The notes beneath the pieces were generated by a model that was not told the DNA's origin, did not search any database, and saw only the letters and a program-made list of their open reading frames with translations. Below, piece by piece: positions 1 to 8,988 of a stretch of 64,000 nucleotides of DNA. Location of the stretch: contig NZ_QJJK01000005.1 in NCBI RefSeq assembly GCF_003201475.1, forward strand, positions 186,001 through 250,000, written 5' to 3'. Numbering within the stretch: position 1 is the first letter of the stretch; every line of letters starts with the position of its first letter. Both the position numbers and the translations under genes were made by a program. Source of the DNA: Chelatococcus asaccharovorans. GTDB taxonomy: Bacteria > Pseudomonadota > Alphaproteobacteria > Rhizobiales > Beijerinckiaceae.

Positions 1-61
1 CTTCAACCTCCTCGGCGACGGCCTGCGCGATACGCTCGATCCCAAGGCGTCAGACCAATGA
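1..61 (+). CDS. ABC transporter permease, C-terminal end only (DppC-like)
   Basis: Only the last 19 codons are in the window. They read in frame from base 2 and end in a TGA at 59-61. The visible tail contains NLLGDGLRDTLDP, the C-terminal signature of DppC/OppC-type permeases of peptide and nickel ABC importers. The stop overlaps the ATG of the next ATPase gene (ATGA at 58-61), which fits translational coupling in one transporter operon. The substrate cannot be inferred from this piece. Confidence 0.8.
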   Translation, partial: FNLLGDGLRDTLDPKASDQ

Positions 62-939
62 GCCTCCGAGCCATGGGCGAAAGCCACGCAACGGATGCGC
101 GCCTCAGCAAGCCTCTCCTCGAGGTCGAGGATCTGCGGGTGAGTTTCCCCAGCCGCAACGGCCCGGTGGAAGCCGTGCGCGGGGTCTCGTTCACCCTGGG
201 GCGCGAAAGACTGGGCATCGTCGGCGAATCCGGCTCGGGAAAGTCCCAGACCGGCCGCGCCATCATGGGGCTGACGCCGCCCCATGCTCGGATCACCGCC
301 AGGCGCCTCGCCTTCGCCGGAACGGATCTGATGCAGTTGTCAGCCCGCGAGCGACGTAGTTTTCGCGGCGAACGCATCGCCATGATCCTGCAGGATCCGA
401 AATATTCGCTGAACCCGGTCATGACCATCGGCCAGCAGATCACCGAGACCTTGCGCGCCCACAGCAATGTGACGCGCGCGGTTGCGCGCGACCGCGCGCT
501 GGACATGCTGGAGGCGGTGCAGATCCGTGATCCCGCCCGCATCTTCGGACTCTACCCGCACGAGGTATCCGGTGGCATGGGCCAGCGCGCCATGATCGCC
601 ATGATGCTGATCGCCGACCCCGAGCTCTTGATCGCCGACGAGCCGACGTCCGCGCTCGACGTCACCGTGCAGCTGCAGGTGCTCGCCATTCTCGACCGGC
701 TGGTGAGCGAGCGCGGGATGGGGCTGATCTTCATCTCGCACGATCTGCGGCTCGTCTCATCCTTCTGCGACCGTGTCCTCGTGATGTATCGCGGGCGGAT
801 CGTCGAGGAGGTCGCGGCGAACCGCCTCAACGACGCGACGCATCCCTATACGCGCGGCCTCATCAATTGCCTGCCGAAGATCGGCGAGGACCGCCACCCC
901 CTGCCCGTGCTCGACCGGCGGCCGGAGTGGGCGGAATGA
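58..939 (+). CDS. Peptide/nickel-type ABC transporter ATP-binding protein (DppD-like)
   Basis: This 293-residue ATPase is the first of two that power a dipeptide/oligopeptide-class importer at the inner membrane. The Walker A motif is GESGSGKS at about residues 56-63. The Q-loop is in LQDP near 111-114, the ABC signature VSGGMGQR near 170-177, Walker B LLIADE near 190-195, and the H-loop His near 228. The OppD-type C-terminal segment, which in this family can carry an Fe-S cluster, is short. The gene overlaps the permease upstream and the second ATPase downstream by ATGA, so all three are probably co-translated. The start at 58 is chosen for this coupling; an internal ATG at 73 is possible. 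The substrate is unknown. Confidence 0.88.
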   Translation: MSLRAMGESHATDARLSKPLLEVEDLRVSFPSRNGPVEAVRGVSFTLGRERLGIVGESGSGKSQTGRAIMGLTPPHARITARRLAFAGTDLMQLSARERRSFRGERIAMILQDPKYSLNPVMTIGQQITETLRAHSNVTRAVARDRALDMLEAVQIRDPARIFGLYPHEVSGGMGQRAMIAMMLIADPELLIADEPTSALDVTVQLQVLAILDRLVSERGMGLIFISHDLRLVSSFCDRVLVMYRGRIVEEVAANRLNDATHPYTRGLINCLPKIGEDRHPLPVLDRRPEWAE

Positions 940-1682
940 CCGACGCTCTCGCCGTCAACAACCTCACCATCTATTTCGAGGACTTCGCCGCCGTCGACGA
1001 CGTCTCCTTCAATGTCTCGGCCGGCTCGTCCTTCGGTCTCGTCGGCGAATCCGGCTCCGGCAAATCCACGGTGCTGCGGGCCATCGTCGGCCTCGCCCCA
1101 TCAAGTGGCGGCGAAATTCTGCTGGACGGCAAGCCGCTCGCGACGCCGCGGAGCAAGGCGTTCTATCGCCATGTCCAGATGGTGTTCCAGGACCCTTACG
1201 GATCGCTGCATCCGCGGCAGACGGTCGACAGGACGCTCGCCGAGCCGCTTGCCATCCACGGCATCGGCGACGGCGAGCGGCGCATTGCCCGCGCCCTGGA
1301 CGAGGTTGGGCTCGGCAAGGGCTTCCGTTTCCGCTATCCGCATCAGCTCTCCGGCGGCCAGCGCCAGCGCGTCGCCATTGCGCGTGCCCTGTTGCTGGAG
1401 CCCAAGGTTCTCCTGCTCGACGAGCCGACCTCCGCCCTGGACGCCTCGGTCCAGGCGGAGGTGCTCAACCTGCTGGAACAGCTGAGGCGCGAGCGCCAAC
1501 TGACCTATGTGCTGGTCAGTCATGATCTCGCCGTCGTCACGCATATGTGCGAGCGGCTCCTCGTCATGCAGAAGGGGCAGGCGGTCGAGGAACTCTCCGC
1601 GCAGGCTCTCGCGGCCCGCCAGATCGGCACTGCCTATACCCGCGACCTCATGGCGGCGAGCACCGGGTTCAAACGGGAATGA
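936..1682 (+). CDS. Peptide/nickel-type ABC transporter ATP-binding protein (DppF-like)
   Basis: This is the second, 248-residue ATPase of the importer. It has Walker A GESGSGKS at about residues 37-44, the signature LSGGQRQR near 138-145, Walker B LLLDE near 159-163, and SHDL with the switch His. The ATG at 936 overlaps the stop of the preceding ATPase (ATGA), and the reading begins MTDALAVNNL, so this start is preferred over a longer open frame. It is the last gene of the operon, facing holA. In known systems DppD and DppF form a heterodimer under the permease pair. It is shorter than many DppF proteins because it lacks the C-terminal oligopeptide domain. Confidence 0.87.
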   Translation: MTDALAVNNLTIYFEDFAAVDDVSFNVSAGSSFGLVGESGSGKSTVLRAIVGLAPSSGGEILLDGKPLATPRSKAFYRHVQMVFQDPYGSLHPRQTVDRTLAEPLAIHGIGDGERRIARALDEVGLGKGFRFRYPHQLSGGQRQRVAIARALLLEPKVLLLDEPTSALDASVQAEVLNLLEQLRRERQLTYVLVSHDLAVVTHMCERLLVMQKGQAVEELSAQALAARQIGTAYTRDLMAASTGFKRE

Positions 1683-1694
1683 TCCTGGTACGTC

Positions 1695-1861
1695 CCCCAC
1701 CCCTTGTAACTTACCCGCAGGGGGGAGGGGCGTTTCCCACGTTGCGCTTTCTGAACACGGCATCCGGCTCACCGTCCGCTTCACGACACGCCGCGCTTAA
1801 TCCTGAGACCGCCAGGGCTGCCGCTCCCCTCCCCCTTGCGGGGAGGGGTAAGGGGTGGGGG
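1695..1861. repeat. Pair of inverted GC-rich hairpin repeats (REP/BIME-like) in a convergent gap
   Basis: The gap between the converging dppF-like and holA genes holds two related C/G-tract sequences in opposite orientation. The first is at about 1697-1733 (CCCCACCCCTTGTAACTTAC onward). The second is at about 1821-1861 and contains a hairpin with arms CCCCTCCCC (1826-1834) and GGGGAGGGG (1840-1848). Similar hairpins lie at 54040-54062, 54222-54244 and 62340-62450. They may act as a bidirectional transcription end, but no U-tract follows. Confidence 0.6.
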
Positions 1862-1879
1862 TAGAACGGCGGCCGACGC

Positions 1880-2911
1880 TTACCGCCGTGCGGCGCGCCG
1901 CGCCGCGAGCGCCACCGACCACAGGCATTTCAGCGCCAGCTCGCTGGCAAGGCCTGCCTGCCGGCGCGTCGCCGCGACACCGGCGCCGAGATCGACAACC
2001 GCCCCGCGCAGCATGGGCGTCGTCCAGACCCGCAATTGCCGCTCCACCGCGCTCTCACGCTTGAAATAGAGGCCGCGGATCGTCTTGACGGCGGCCGCTG
2101 TTGGCGCCCCGCGATCGACACCAACCCGCGCCTGCGCCAGGGCCAGCGCATGCCGCAGCGCGTAGCCCAACAGGGTTCCGGCATCCACGCCCTCGCCCAT
2201 GAGCCTGGTAAAGGCTCGGTCAAGCTCGGCGAGGTTGCCGGCGAAGGCAGCGTCGATGGCAGCGTCCATGGCCAGGGCCGAGACATCGCCGATGACAGCC
2301 TCGATATCCTCGACCGTGACGGCGCCCTTTCCGTGGGCATAGAGCACGAGCTTGTCGATCTCGCCGCGCGTCGCGCCGCGGTCGGCCCCCAACAGGCCGA
2401 GCAGATGCTCCTTGGCCTCGCTGCCGATGGTGAGGCCGGCGTCCCTGACGCTGCTGTCGATCAAAGCCGCAAGGCTGCGGGCGTCATCGGCATAGCAGGC
2501 GATCGCGAGCGCCGCCGGGGATTTCTCGCAGAGGACACGCAACGGCGAGGATTTCTGAAGTTCGCCCGCCTCGATGACGATGATGGCATCTTCAGGCGGC
2601 GTGGTCAGCACCGTCGCCACGGCGGGGGCGAGATTGCGGCTGCCGACCCTGACGCGAATGGCGCGCTTGCCGCCGAACAGCCCGATGGTATTGGCCTCGT
2701 CCGCCAGACGCAGAGGATCGCCCGCGATGTCGTCGCCGTCCATCTTGACGAGCTGGAAGGGGTCGCCCGGGTCGCTGACGCAGCGCTCCGCCAACGCGCG
2801 GGCGCGCTCGGAGACGAGCCCGCCATCAGGCCCGTAGAGGAGCACCACGGCGGCGCGGAGATCCGGCCGCCGCAGCACGTTTTCGGCATCGCTGGCCTTG
2901 ACCGCCACCAT
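1880..2911 (-). CDS. holA: DNA polymerase III delta subunit
   Basis: This 343-residue protein is the delta subunit of the clamp-loader complex, which opens the beta clamp. The N-terminus (VVLLYGPDGGLVSERARAL) corresponds to the degenerate P-loop region of HolA, and the central ...FGGKRAIRV... and C-terminal helical collar segments (...LARLMGEG..., ...KCLWSVALAA) suit the family. It is the last gene of a leuS-lptE-holA block, starting 6 bp after the lptE stop. leuS-lptE-holA is a conserved order in many proteobacteria, and holA in alphaproteobacteria is often near parAB, as here about 30 kb away. Confidence 0.88.
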   Translation of the reverse strand: MVAVKASDAENVLRRPDLRAAVVLLYGPDGGLVSERARALAERCVSDPGDPFQLVKMDGDDIAGDPLRLADEANTIGLFGGKRAIRVRVGSRNLAPAVATVLTTPPEDAIIVIEAGELQKSSPLRVLCEKSPAALAIACYADDARSLAALIDSSVRDAGLTIGSEAKEHLLGLLGADRGATRGEIDKLVLYAHGKGAVTVEDIEAVIGDVSALAMDAAIDAAFAGNLAELDRAFTRLMGEGVDAGTLLGYALRHALALAQARVGVDRGAPTAAAVKTIRGLYFKRESAVERQLRVWTTPMLRGAVVDLGAGVAATRRQAGLASELALKCLWSVALAARRAARR

Positions 2912-2917
2912 CCGCGG

Positions 2918-3475
2918 TCAGTGGCCCGCGACCTGACGATTGGTCAAGCGGGCTGCGAGCTGCGTCTTGATCTGTTCCGCAAGCTGCCTGGAAACCAGGA
3001 TTTCCGCGCTGCGGGCTGCGCGAAGCGAAGCGAAGCGCTGCGGGCTGCGGTCGTAGGACGCGGAGGCGACGGCCTTGCCGGTGAAGATGGGATCGCCGCC
3101 GGCATATGGCCTGAGGATATAGTTCGCGGTGCCGATCAGCGTGGCGGACTGCGCGTTTCCGGTCGAGGAATCGACGATGGCCGTCTGCACGCGCTCGGAC
3201 GCCGTCAACTCCAGCCGGTAGCGCTTGTCGCCGGGGGGCGCACCACCGCTCAGCGCGAACACGACATCGTTGCGCAGATAGTGCGCCATGCGCTCCTGGC
3301 CGACGCCTGCGGCCATCGGCGCGACCTCGATGGCGGCGAGATCCGACCGCACCGACGTGCCGGCGGATGTCGTTCCATAAAGCGGACGAAAACATCCGCC
3401 CAGCGACACGGCGATGGCCAGGGTGAGCACAACGGGGAGAAGCGGTGCTCGACGCTTCACGTCAGGCGACGACAT
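2918..3475 (-). CDS. lptE: LPS-assembly lipoprotein LptE
   Basis: This 185-residue outer-membrane lipoprotein acts as the plug and partner of LptD in lipopolysaccharide export. The N-terminal hydrophobic segment (about 11-26) ends in the lipobox LGGC with Cys28, followed by FRPLYG, the LptE signature just after the lipidated cysteine. The rest is a mixed alpha/beta domain of typical alphaproteobacterial length. Its start overlaps the 3' end of leuS by 14 bp, so the two are probably co-transcribed and coupled. Confidence 0.87.
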   Translation of the reverse strand: MSSPDVKRRAPLLPVVLTLAIAVSLGGCFRPLYGTTSAGTSVRSDLAAIEVAPMAAGVGQERMAHYLRNDVVFALSGGAPPGDKRYRLELTASERVQTAIVDSSTGNAQSATLIGTANYILRPYAGGDPIFTGKAVASASYDRSPQRFASLRAARSAEILVSRQLAEQIKTQLAARLTNRQVAGH

Positions 3476-6101
3476 TCACGATCCTTTGCGGAACCACGAT
3501 GATCTTCTTGATCGGCCGCCCCTCAACGGCACGCTGCACGGCCTCCAGCGCGAGAACGGCAGCCTCCACGGTTGTTGTATCCGCGTCACGGGCGACGGTC
3601 ACATCACCGCGGCGCTTGCCGTTGACCTGCACCGGCAGCGTGATCTCGTCCTCGACGAGGAGAGCATCATCGGCCACCGGCCACGGGGTTTCGGCGACGA
3701 GATTGGTATAGCCGAGAACCGACCAGCATTCTTCGGCGAGATGCGGCATCATTGGGGCCGCGAGCTGCACGAGGATCGTCGCCGCCTCATAAAGCGCGAA
3801 CCGCATGTCGGCCGAGATGTCCTCGATGCCGCCGGTCTCCGCCGCCTGCCGCGCACCGACGGCCGCCGCCTGGAGGGCATTGGTCAGTTCATAGAGCTGG
3901 GCCACGGCGCGGTTGAAGCGCAGGCGTTCGATGTCGTCCCCGGCCGTCGCCAGAGCACGATGCGCGGCCTTGCGCAGTGCGAGCGAGGCGGCATCGAGCT
4001 CGGTCGCCGCCTCATCGTCCTTCACGATGCCCGTGATGGTGGCCACTTCGTTCACGAGACGCCAGACACGCTGGACGAAACGGTGGGAGCTCTGCACGCC
4101 ATCTTCCGTCCAGATGACGTCGCGTTCCGGCGGCGAATCCGACAGCATGAAGAAGCGCGCGGTATCCGCACCGAAGGTGCCGATGATGTCGTCGGGGTCG
4201 ACGGTGTTCTTCTTTGACTTCGACATCTTCTCGATCGAGCCGATCTCGACGTCCGCGCCGTTCGCCAGCTCGATGGCGCGGCGTGCACCGCCCTCCGTGC
4301 TGATACGGATCTCGGAGGGCTGCAGCCACCGTCCATCGGCGCCACGGTAGGTCTCATGTACGACCATGCCCTGGGTGAACAGGCCGGCGAAGGGCTCATC
4401 CAGCCCGGAATGGCCGGTGGCGCGCATGGCCCGCATGAAGAAGCGGGAGTAGAGGAGATGCAGGATCGCGTGCTCCACGCCACCGATATACTGGTCCACC
4501 GGCAGCCAGCGATCGATCACCGCCCGGTCCGTGGGCTCGGTTTCCAGGAACGGATCGGTGAAGCGCGCGTAATACCACGACGAATCCACGAAGGTGTCCA
4601 TGGTGTCGGTCTCGCGCACCGCCGGCTTGCCGCAGTTCGGGCAGGCCACATGCTTCCAGCTGGGATGGCGGTCGAGCGGATTGCCCGGGACATCAAAGCT
4701 GACGTCTTCCGGCAGCGTCACGGGCAGGTCCGTCTCCGGCACCGGGACGACGCCACAGCTCTCGCAGTGGATGATCGGGATCGGACAGCCCCAGTAGCGC
4801 TGCCGCGAGACGCCCCAGTCGCGCAGGCGATAATTCACCTTGCGCTCGGCCACCGGGAAGCCGTCGCGTTCATGACTTTCCAGGCGCTTCGCCACCTCCT
4901 CCTTCGCCTCGGGAATGCCGAAGCCGTCGAGAAAGGCCGAGTTGAACAGCCGCCCGTCGCCGTCGTAGGCCGTGTCGCTCACCGCGAAATCGTCGTCCGC
5001 CCCTTCCGGGCGCACGACCGCCTTCACCGGCAAGCCGTAGGCGCGTGCGAAATCCAGGTCGCGCTGGTCGTGCGCCGGGCAGCCGAAGATGGCGCCCGTG
5101 CCGTAATCCATCAGCACGAAATTGGCCACATAGACCGGCAGCTTCCAGTTGGGATCGAACGGATGCACGGCCTTGAGGCCGGTGTCGAAGCCACGCTTCT
5201 CCGCCTTGTCGATGATTTCCTGGGCGGTGCCGGTGCGCTTGCAGTCCTCGATGAAGGCGGCGAGGTCCGGGTTGCCTTCGGCCGCCTTGCGCGCGATGGG
5301 GTGGTCAGCGGCAATCGCCACGAAACTCGCGCCGAACAAGGTGTCCGGCCGCGTCGTGTAGACCTGCACCTCCGGGATGTCGCCGCCCTCGAGCGCGAAA
5401 CGCACCAGCAGGCCTTCCGACCGGCCGATCCAGTTCTTCTGCATGATGCGGACTTTGTCCGGCCAGCGCGTCAGCCCGTCGAGCGCGGATTCCAGGTCCT
5501 GCGCAAAGCGGGTGATGGTGAAGAACCACTGCGTGAGCTCGCGCTGCTCCACCAGCGCGCCCGAGCGCCAGCCCCGGCCGTCGATAACCTGCTCGTTGGC
5601 GAGCACGGTATGGTCGACGGGGTCCCAGTTGACGCGCGCGGTCTTGCGCGAGACGAGCCCGGCCTTCAGGAAATCGATGAACATGCGCTGCTGGTGCCGA
5701 TAGTAGGCGGGATCGCAGGTGGCGATCTCGCGGCTCCAGTCCAGCGACAGCCCCATGGACTTCAACTGGTCGCGCATGGTCGCGATATTGGCGTAGGTCC
5801 ATTCGCGGGGATGCACGTTGTTGGCCATGGCCGCGTTCTCGGCGGGCATGCCAAAGGCGTCCCAGCCCATGGGGTGCAGCACGTTGAAGCCTTTGGCGCG
5901 CTTGTAGCGCGCAACCACATCGCCCATGGTGTAGTTGCGCACATGGCCCATGTGGATGCGTCCCGAAGGATAAGGGAACATCTCGAGCACGTAGTACTTC
6001 GGGCGCGGATCCGCATTATCGGTGCGGAAGAGCTGACGCTCGTCCCACACTTGGCGCCATTTCGGCTCGGCTTCCTTCGGGTTGTAACGCTCCACGCTCA
6101 T
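3462..6101 (-). CDS. leuS: Leucyl-tRNA synthetase
   Basis: This 879-residue class I synthetase charges tRNA-Leu. It has the HIGH-type motif HMGH at about residues 50-53 (in [12 protein letters not shown]), the CP1 editing domain (…[16 protein letters not shown]…), a zinc-ribbon-like CxxC pair in the central region and the KMSKS loop ([15 protein letters not shown]). The start at 6101 gives [10 protein letters not shown], the usual N-terminus; the frame stays open 33 codons further upstream but lacks family similarity there. It heads the leuS-lptE-holA unit and is divergent from the yggS homologue. Confidence 0.95.
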   Translation of the reverse strand: MSVERYNPKEAEPKWRQVWDERQLFRTDNADPRPKYYVLEMFPYPSGRIHMGHVRNYTMGDVVARYKRAKGFNVLHPMGWDAFGMPAENAAMANNVHPREWTYANIATMRDQLKSMGLSLDWSREIATCDPAYYRHQQRMFIDFLKAGLVSRKTARVNWDPVDHTVLANEQVIDGRGWRSGALVEQRELTQWFFTITRFAQDLESALDGLTRWPDKVRIMQKNWIGRSEGLLVRFALEGGDIPEVQVYTTRPDTLFGASFVAIAADHPIARKAAEGNPDLAAFIEDCKRTGTAQEIIDKAEKRGFDTGLKAVHPFDPNWKLPVYVANFVLMDYGTGAIFGCPAHDQRDLDFARAYGLPVKAVVRPEGADDDFAVSDTAYDGDGRLFNSAFLDGFGIPEAKEEVAKRLESHERDGFPVAERKVNYRLRDWGVSRQRYWGCPIPIIHCESCGVVPVPETDLPVTLPEDVSFDVPGNPLDRHPSWKHVACPNCGKPAVRETDTMDTFVDSSWYYARFTDPFLETEPTDRAVIDRWLPVDQYIGGVEHAILHLLYSRFFMRAMRATGHSGLDEPFAGLFTQGMVVHETYRGADGRWLQPSEIRISTEGGARRAIELANGADVEIGSIEKMSKSKKNTVDPDDIIGTFGADTARFFMLSDSPPERDVIWTEDGVQSSHRFVQRVWRLVNEVATITGIVKDDEAATELDAASLALRKAAHRALATAGDDIERLRFNRAVAQLYELTNALQAAAVGARQAAETGGIEDISADMRFALYEAATILVQLAAPMMPHLAEECWSVLGYTNLVAETPWPVADDALLVEDEITLPVQVNGKRRGDVTVARDADTTTVEAAVLALEAVQRAVEGRPIKKIIVVPQRIVNVVA

Positions 6102-6328
6102 TGCTGTCGTCGGTCCGGTCGTTCGCTCCCTGAGGGAGCGGAAAATGAAGGGAATCGGCTGGGAAAGATGCCGTACGCAGCAAAAGCGACGTAGCAGCAT
6201 TGCCTCACCGAGGTCGATCGGACTAGGACACGAATGAGGGAAGCGGTCAACAATGGGCCGCCTTTTAACGCCCTCTGTGGCCGGATGGACAAAGACGGAT
6301 TCAGTGAAGGGTTTCTCAGGGGAGCATC

Positions 6329-7045
6329 ATGGCAAGCGCATCGTCCACTGATACGCATTCCGGGAACGAGGCGGCTGGCCGGCTTGCAGCGGTTCGCGAT
6401 GCGATTACGCGCACCGCCCGCGAGGAAGGGCGCGCGCCCGCCGACGTGACGCTGGTCGCCGTCTCCAAGACATTTCCCGCGGACGACATTCTGCCCGTGC
6501 TCGAAGCCGGCCAGCGCGTCTTCGGCGAGAACCGCGTCCAGGAGGCCAAGGCGAAATGGCCGGCGCTCAGGGAGCGGTATCCGGATGTCGAGCTTCATCT
6601 GATCGGCCCCCTGCAGAGCAACAAGGCCCGCGAGGCGGTCGCGCTGTTTGACGTCATCCACACGGTCGACCGCGAATCGCTCGCGGCGGCGCTCGCCAAG
6701 GAAATTCCGCGCGAGGAAGCGGCCACCGGTCGCAGGCCGCGCCTCCTCGTCGAGGTCAACACGGGCCTGGAGCCGCAGAAGGCCGGCATCGCCCCCGCAG
6801 AGCTCGGTGCCTTTCTCGCCCGCCTGCGCGATCACCACGGCCTCAAGATCGAGGGACTGATGTGCATCCCGCCCGCCGATGAGCCGCCCTCGCCCCATTT
6901 CGCCCTGCTCGCCAAGCTCGCTCATGATCACGGACTGCCGCTCCTGTCCATGGGCATGAGCGGCGATTTTGAACAGGCAGTCATGTTGGGTGCGACGCAC
7001 GTGCGCGTCGGCAGCGCCATCTTCGGACACCGCCCGCCTCTTTAG
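6329..7045 (+). CDS. YggS-family PLP-binding protein (PLP homeostasis)
   Basis: This 238-residue cytosolic protein has the alanine-racemase-like TIM-barrel fold of the YggS/PROSC family. That family binds pyridoxal phosphate and helps balance free vitamin B6 and amino acids; no catalytic reaction is established. The Schiff-base lysine is Lys47 in VAVSKTFP. Other family motifs are FGENRVQEA, LIGPLQSNK, LLVEVNTG, LSMGMSGDFEQA and HVRVGSAIFG. The stop codon lies 2 bp before the MITE-like element. The 227-bp gap upstream is shared with divergent leuS and probably contains both promoters. Confidence 0.9.
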   Translation: MASASSTDTHSGNEAAGRLAAVRDAITRTAREEGRAPADVTLVAVSKTFPADDILPVLEAGQRVFGENRVQEAKAKWPALRERYPDVELHLIGPLQSNKAREAVALFDVIHTVDRESLAAALAKEIPREEAATGRRPRLLVEVNTGLEPQKAGIAPAELGAFLARLRDHHGLKIEGLMCIPPADEPPSPHFALLAKLAHDHGLPLLSMGMSGDFEQAVMLGATHVRVGSAIFGHRPPL

Positions 7046-7047
7046 CA

Positions 7048-7251
7048 GGCTGTTGAAAAACTCAGCATGTGCCGAGGGATGTCATGTCCGGGCGGTGTCA
7101 TTCCCGGCCAAGGGCCGCAAGGCCCGAGGGGAAGGGAATCCAGGGAAATGGCATAAGCTTTGATAGTTCTGGGTCCCCTTCCCGCGATCGGCTTTGCCAA
7201 TCGCGCCGGGGATGACACGTGGGCGGCTCGAACAGCCGTTTTTCAACAGCC
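7048..7251. mobile_element. MITE-like element, 204 bp, with 14-bp perfect terminal inverted repeats
   Basis: The ends are GGCTGTTGAAAAAC (7048-7061) and GTTTTTCAACAGCC (7238-7251), exact reverse complements. Inside are further inverted segments, such as GTGTCATTCCCGGC against GCCGGGGATGACAC, and AGGGGAAGGGAATCC against GGGTCCCCTTCCCG, so the whole element can fold into a long imperfect hairpin. It has no coding capacity. Ends of the form GGCTGTTGAAAAA are common in several transposase families. No clear target duplication is visible, and a partial extra end (GCAGGCTGATTGAAAGAC) lies just outside at about 7259-7276. Confidence 0.6.
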
Positions 7252-7289
7252 AGCTGGAGCAGGCTGATTGAAAGACGGGACCTCGGCGG

Positions 7290-7964
7290 TTAGCTGACCC
7301 CGAGATGGTCGCGGATCAAAGCGTTGAGACGCGGATCCTTGAAATCCGCAACGGCGAGGGAGGCCCCGGCCTCCATCAGCGCCGCTTCACCGAGGGAGGT
7401 CGTCAGGCCGACCGTCAGGATGCCGGCGGCGGCGGCGGCCGTGACGCCGGAGCGCGAATCCTCGAAGGCGAGTGCCCGGCGTGCGTCACCTTTCAAGAGC
7501 CTGAGCCCGGTGAGATAGGGCAGGGGATCAGGCTTCTGAGCGGGCAATTCGTCGGCAATCACCACCGCTTCGAAGCGTGCCTCGAGCCTGAGGCCCTTCA
7601 GGAGCAGCATGGCATTGTCGCGCGGTGCGTTGGTGACCACGGCGCAGCCGATGCCCCGTGCAAGGGCGAAGTCCAGCAGGTCGGGTAGCCCCTGTGTCGG
7701 TTCCAGATCCTGCACCTTGCTGCGGAACAAGGCCTCCTTGCGTGCCGCCATTTGCTCCTGCTCCGCCGGGGAGAGTGCAGGGAACAGGCCCGCCATGATG
7801 TCGGCGTTGGCGCGTCCGATGACATCGCGCTCGAACACGTCCCACTCCATCGTGCGATCAAAATCGCCCAGCAGGTCCTGGAAAGCGCTGTAGTGCAGGT
7901 GATCGGTGTTCACCAGCGTGCCGTCGAGATCGAACAGAAGCGTAGCGGGGGTCATGGATGTCAC
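7290..7964 (-). CDS. HAD-superfamily hydrolase (beta-phosphoglucomutase / phosphoglycolate phosphatase-like)
   Basis: This 224-residue HAD phosphatase has motif I LLFDLDGTLVNT (nucleophile Asp12, acid/base Asp14). An alpha-helical cap (about 20-90), motif II CAVVTNAP, the lysine of motif III (…AQKPDPLPYL) and motif IV ALAFEDSRSGVTAA follow. The pattern is that of subfamily IA enzymes acting on small phosphorylated sugars. The exact substrate cannot be read from the sequence. It is followed on the same strand by its upstream neighbour's L,D-transpeptidase (starts 13 bp apart), but no functional link is evident. Confidence 0.82.
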   Translation of the reverse strand: MTSMTPATLLFDLDGTLVNTDHLHYSAFQDLLGDFDRTMEWDVFERDVIGRANADIMAGLFPALSPAEQEQMAARKEALFRSKVQDLEPTQGLPDLLDFALARGIGCAVVTNAPRDNAMLLLKGLRLEARFEAVVIADELPAQKPDPLPYLTGLRLLKGDARRALAFEDSRSGVTAAAAAGILTVGLTTSLGEAALMEAGASLAVADFKDPRLNALIRDHLGVS

Positions 7965-7977
7965 GGGATGGTACCGG

Positions 7978-8508
7978 TCAATGGATGGCGAGGATGGTAT
8001 CAGGGCCGATCACGGCCAAAAGCCGGCGGATGGCCTTGGCGTCAACGGCCACGCAGCCCTCGGTGGGCTTGAAGCCGGGACGGGCGATGTGCAGGAAGAT
8101 GGCGCTGCCGCGCCCGGGAATCCGCGGTCCGCGGTTCCAGGCGATGTCGATAACGGCATCGTAGAGGTGATCGTCACGCCACATGGCCTCAGCGCTCGCG
8201 GGATAGGGCAGGACGACCGGGCAGTTGTAGCGGCGATCTCCCGGCGCGTCGCACCAGCCGTCATCCCGGCGCGTCACCCGCATGGGGAGGCTCGAGCGGG
8301 GACGTGGGCCGCGATCAGCGCGGTAGGTCAGGCACTTGAGCCGGAAGCGCCCGCGCGGCGTGTGGCCGTCCCCCTCGCGCTTCACGGTGGCGATGCCGGA
8401 GCGCCCAAGGGCACAGGGCAGACGCAGGGCGCCCGCAACGATCACGCCGCGCGCGGGGTCGAGCGGGGATCCGTGGACGTGGAGAACGTGAATTGTTGTG
8501 CGCTTCAT
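7978..8508 (-). CDS. L,D-transpeptidase (YkuD) family protein
   Basis: This 176-residue protein carries a YkuD catalytic motif: His in FLHIARPG and the nucleophile Cys in TEGCVAV, spaced as in L,D-transpeptidases. These enzymes make 3-3 peptidoglycan cross-links or attach proteins to the wall. No signal peptide is visible: it starts MKRTTIHVLHVHGS and goes directly into the domain, so export may be by another route or the annotated start may miss a leader. The motif GHTPRGRF resembles the family substrate-groove segment. It lies just upstream of the HAD phosphatase on the same strand. Confidence 0.8.
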   Translation of the reverse strand: MKRTTIHVLHVHGSPLDPARGVIVAGALRLPCALGRSGIATVKREGDGHTPRGRFRLKCLTYRADRGPRPRSSLPMRVTRRDDGWCDAPGDRRYNCPVVLPYPASAEAMWRDDHLYDAVIDIAWNRGPRIPGRGSAIFLHIARPGFKPTEGCVAVDAKAIRRLLAVIGPDTILAIH

Positions 8509-8580
8509 GCCATCAGGAGCCCAGACAAGCGGCGCTGGGCCGCTTCAGCACTTGTTTGGTGCTTGAGGCGTACATAGTCT

Positions 8581-8757
8581 AGTGGTTCGTTTCCAACATT
8601 TGCATCCCATTCGTATCGGCTCCGCGGGCAAATGTTGGAAACAGGAGAACCACTGGGATGTTAATGATTCGAGTGGAATTTCCGAATTTGACATGCGGTC
8701 TCGCGGTCGCCATCGAGCGGGCACCGAATGTCAAATTCACTCCACTAGGAATTCCAC
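8581..8757. repeat. Two adjacent, unrelated hairpin repeats framed by AGTGG...CCACT
   Basis: Hairpin 1 (8581-8654) pairs AGTGGTTC / TTCCAACATTTG with CAAATGTTGGAA / GAACCACT. Hairpin 2 (8672-8757) pairs GTGGAATTTCC / GAATTTGACAT with ATGTCAAATTC / GGAATTCCAC. The sequences differ but the architecture is the same, with outer and inner arms around a GC-rich loop. They lie between the YkuD gene and the response regulator, and a 15-bp minisatellite follows at once. They look like REP-type elements. Confidence 0.65.
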
Positions 8758-8813
8758 GGTGCTGCCGGTGTAAAGGAGCCTTGTCCCTGTCTATCTCGAT
8801 CCTTCCCAATTCC

Positions 8814-8903
8814 AAGACAACTTACTGCAAGACAAATTCCTGCAAGACAAACTCCTGTAAGACACGTTCCCGCAAGACACGTTCCCGCAAGACAGATTCC
8901 GGC
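8814..8903. repeat. Minisatellite A: six 15-bp units
   Basis: Six consecutive 15-mers of the form AAGACAmRTTCCYGC start at 8814, 8829, 8844, 8859, 8874 and 8889; units 4 and 5 are identical. A degenerate seventh copy follows to about 8918. The array ends 85 bp before the response regulator start, so it sits in that gene's leader or promoter region. Read on the minus strand it gives a pentapeptide-like (R/G)N(L/V)SC pattern, but no convincing gene contains it. Confidence 0.85.
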
Positions 8904-8988
8904 AATACGGCCCTTCCCGAACGGCTCTCCACACAACAATTTCCCCGCCTCGATCCTTCCGTCGCCTCACTCTAAGGAATCCCCCCAC

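Noticed and set aside
4356-6194. 612-codon plus-strand frame opposite leuS
   Set aside because: It is the antisense reading of leuS. The leuS motifs are unambiguous and the mirror has none.
8658-8975. Possible small Cys-rich repeat protein over minisatellite A (KTNSC repeats)
   Set aside because: The frame runs through two hairpin repeats and an array, has no ribosome site, and is better explained by the repeats.
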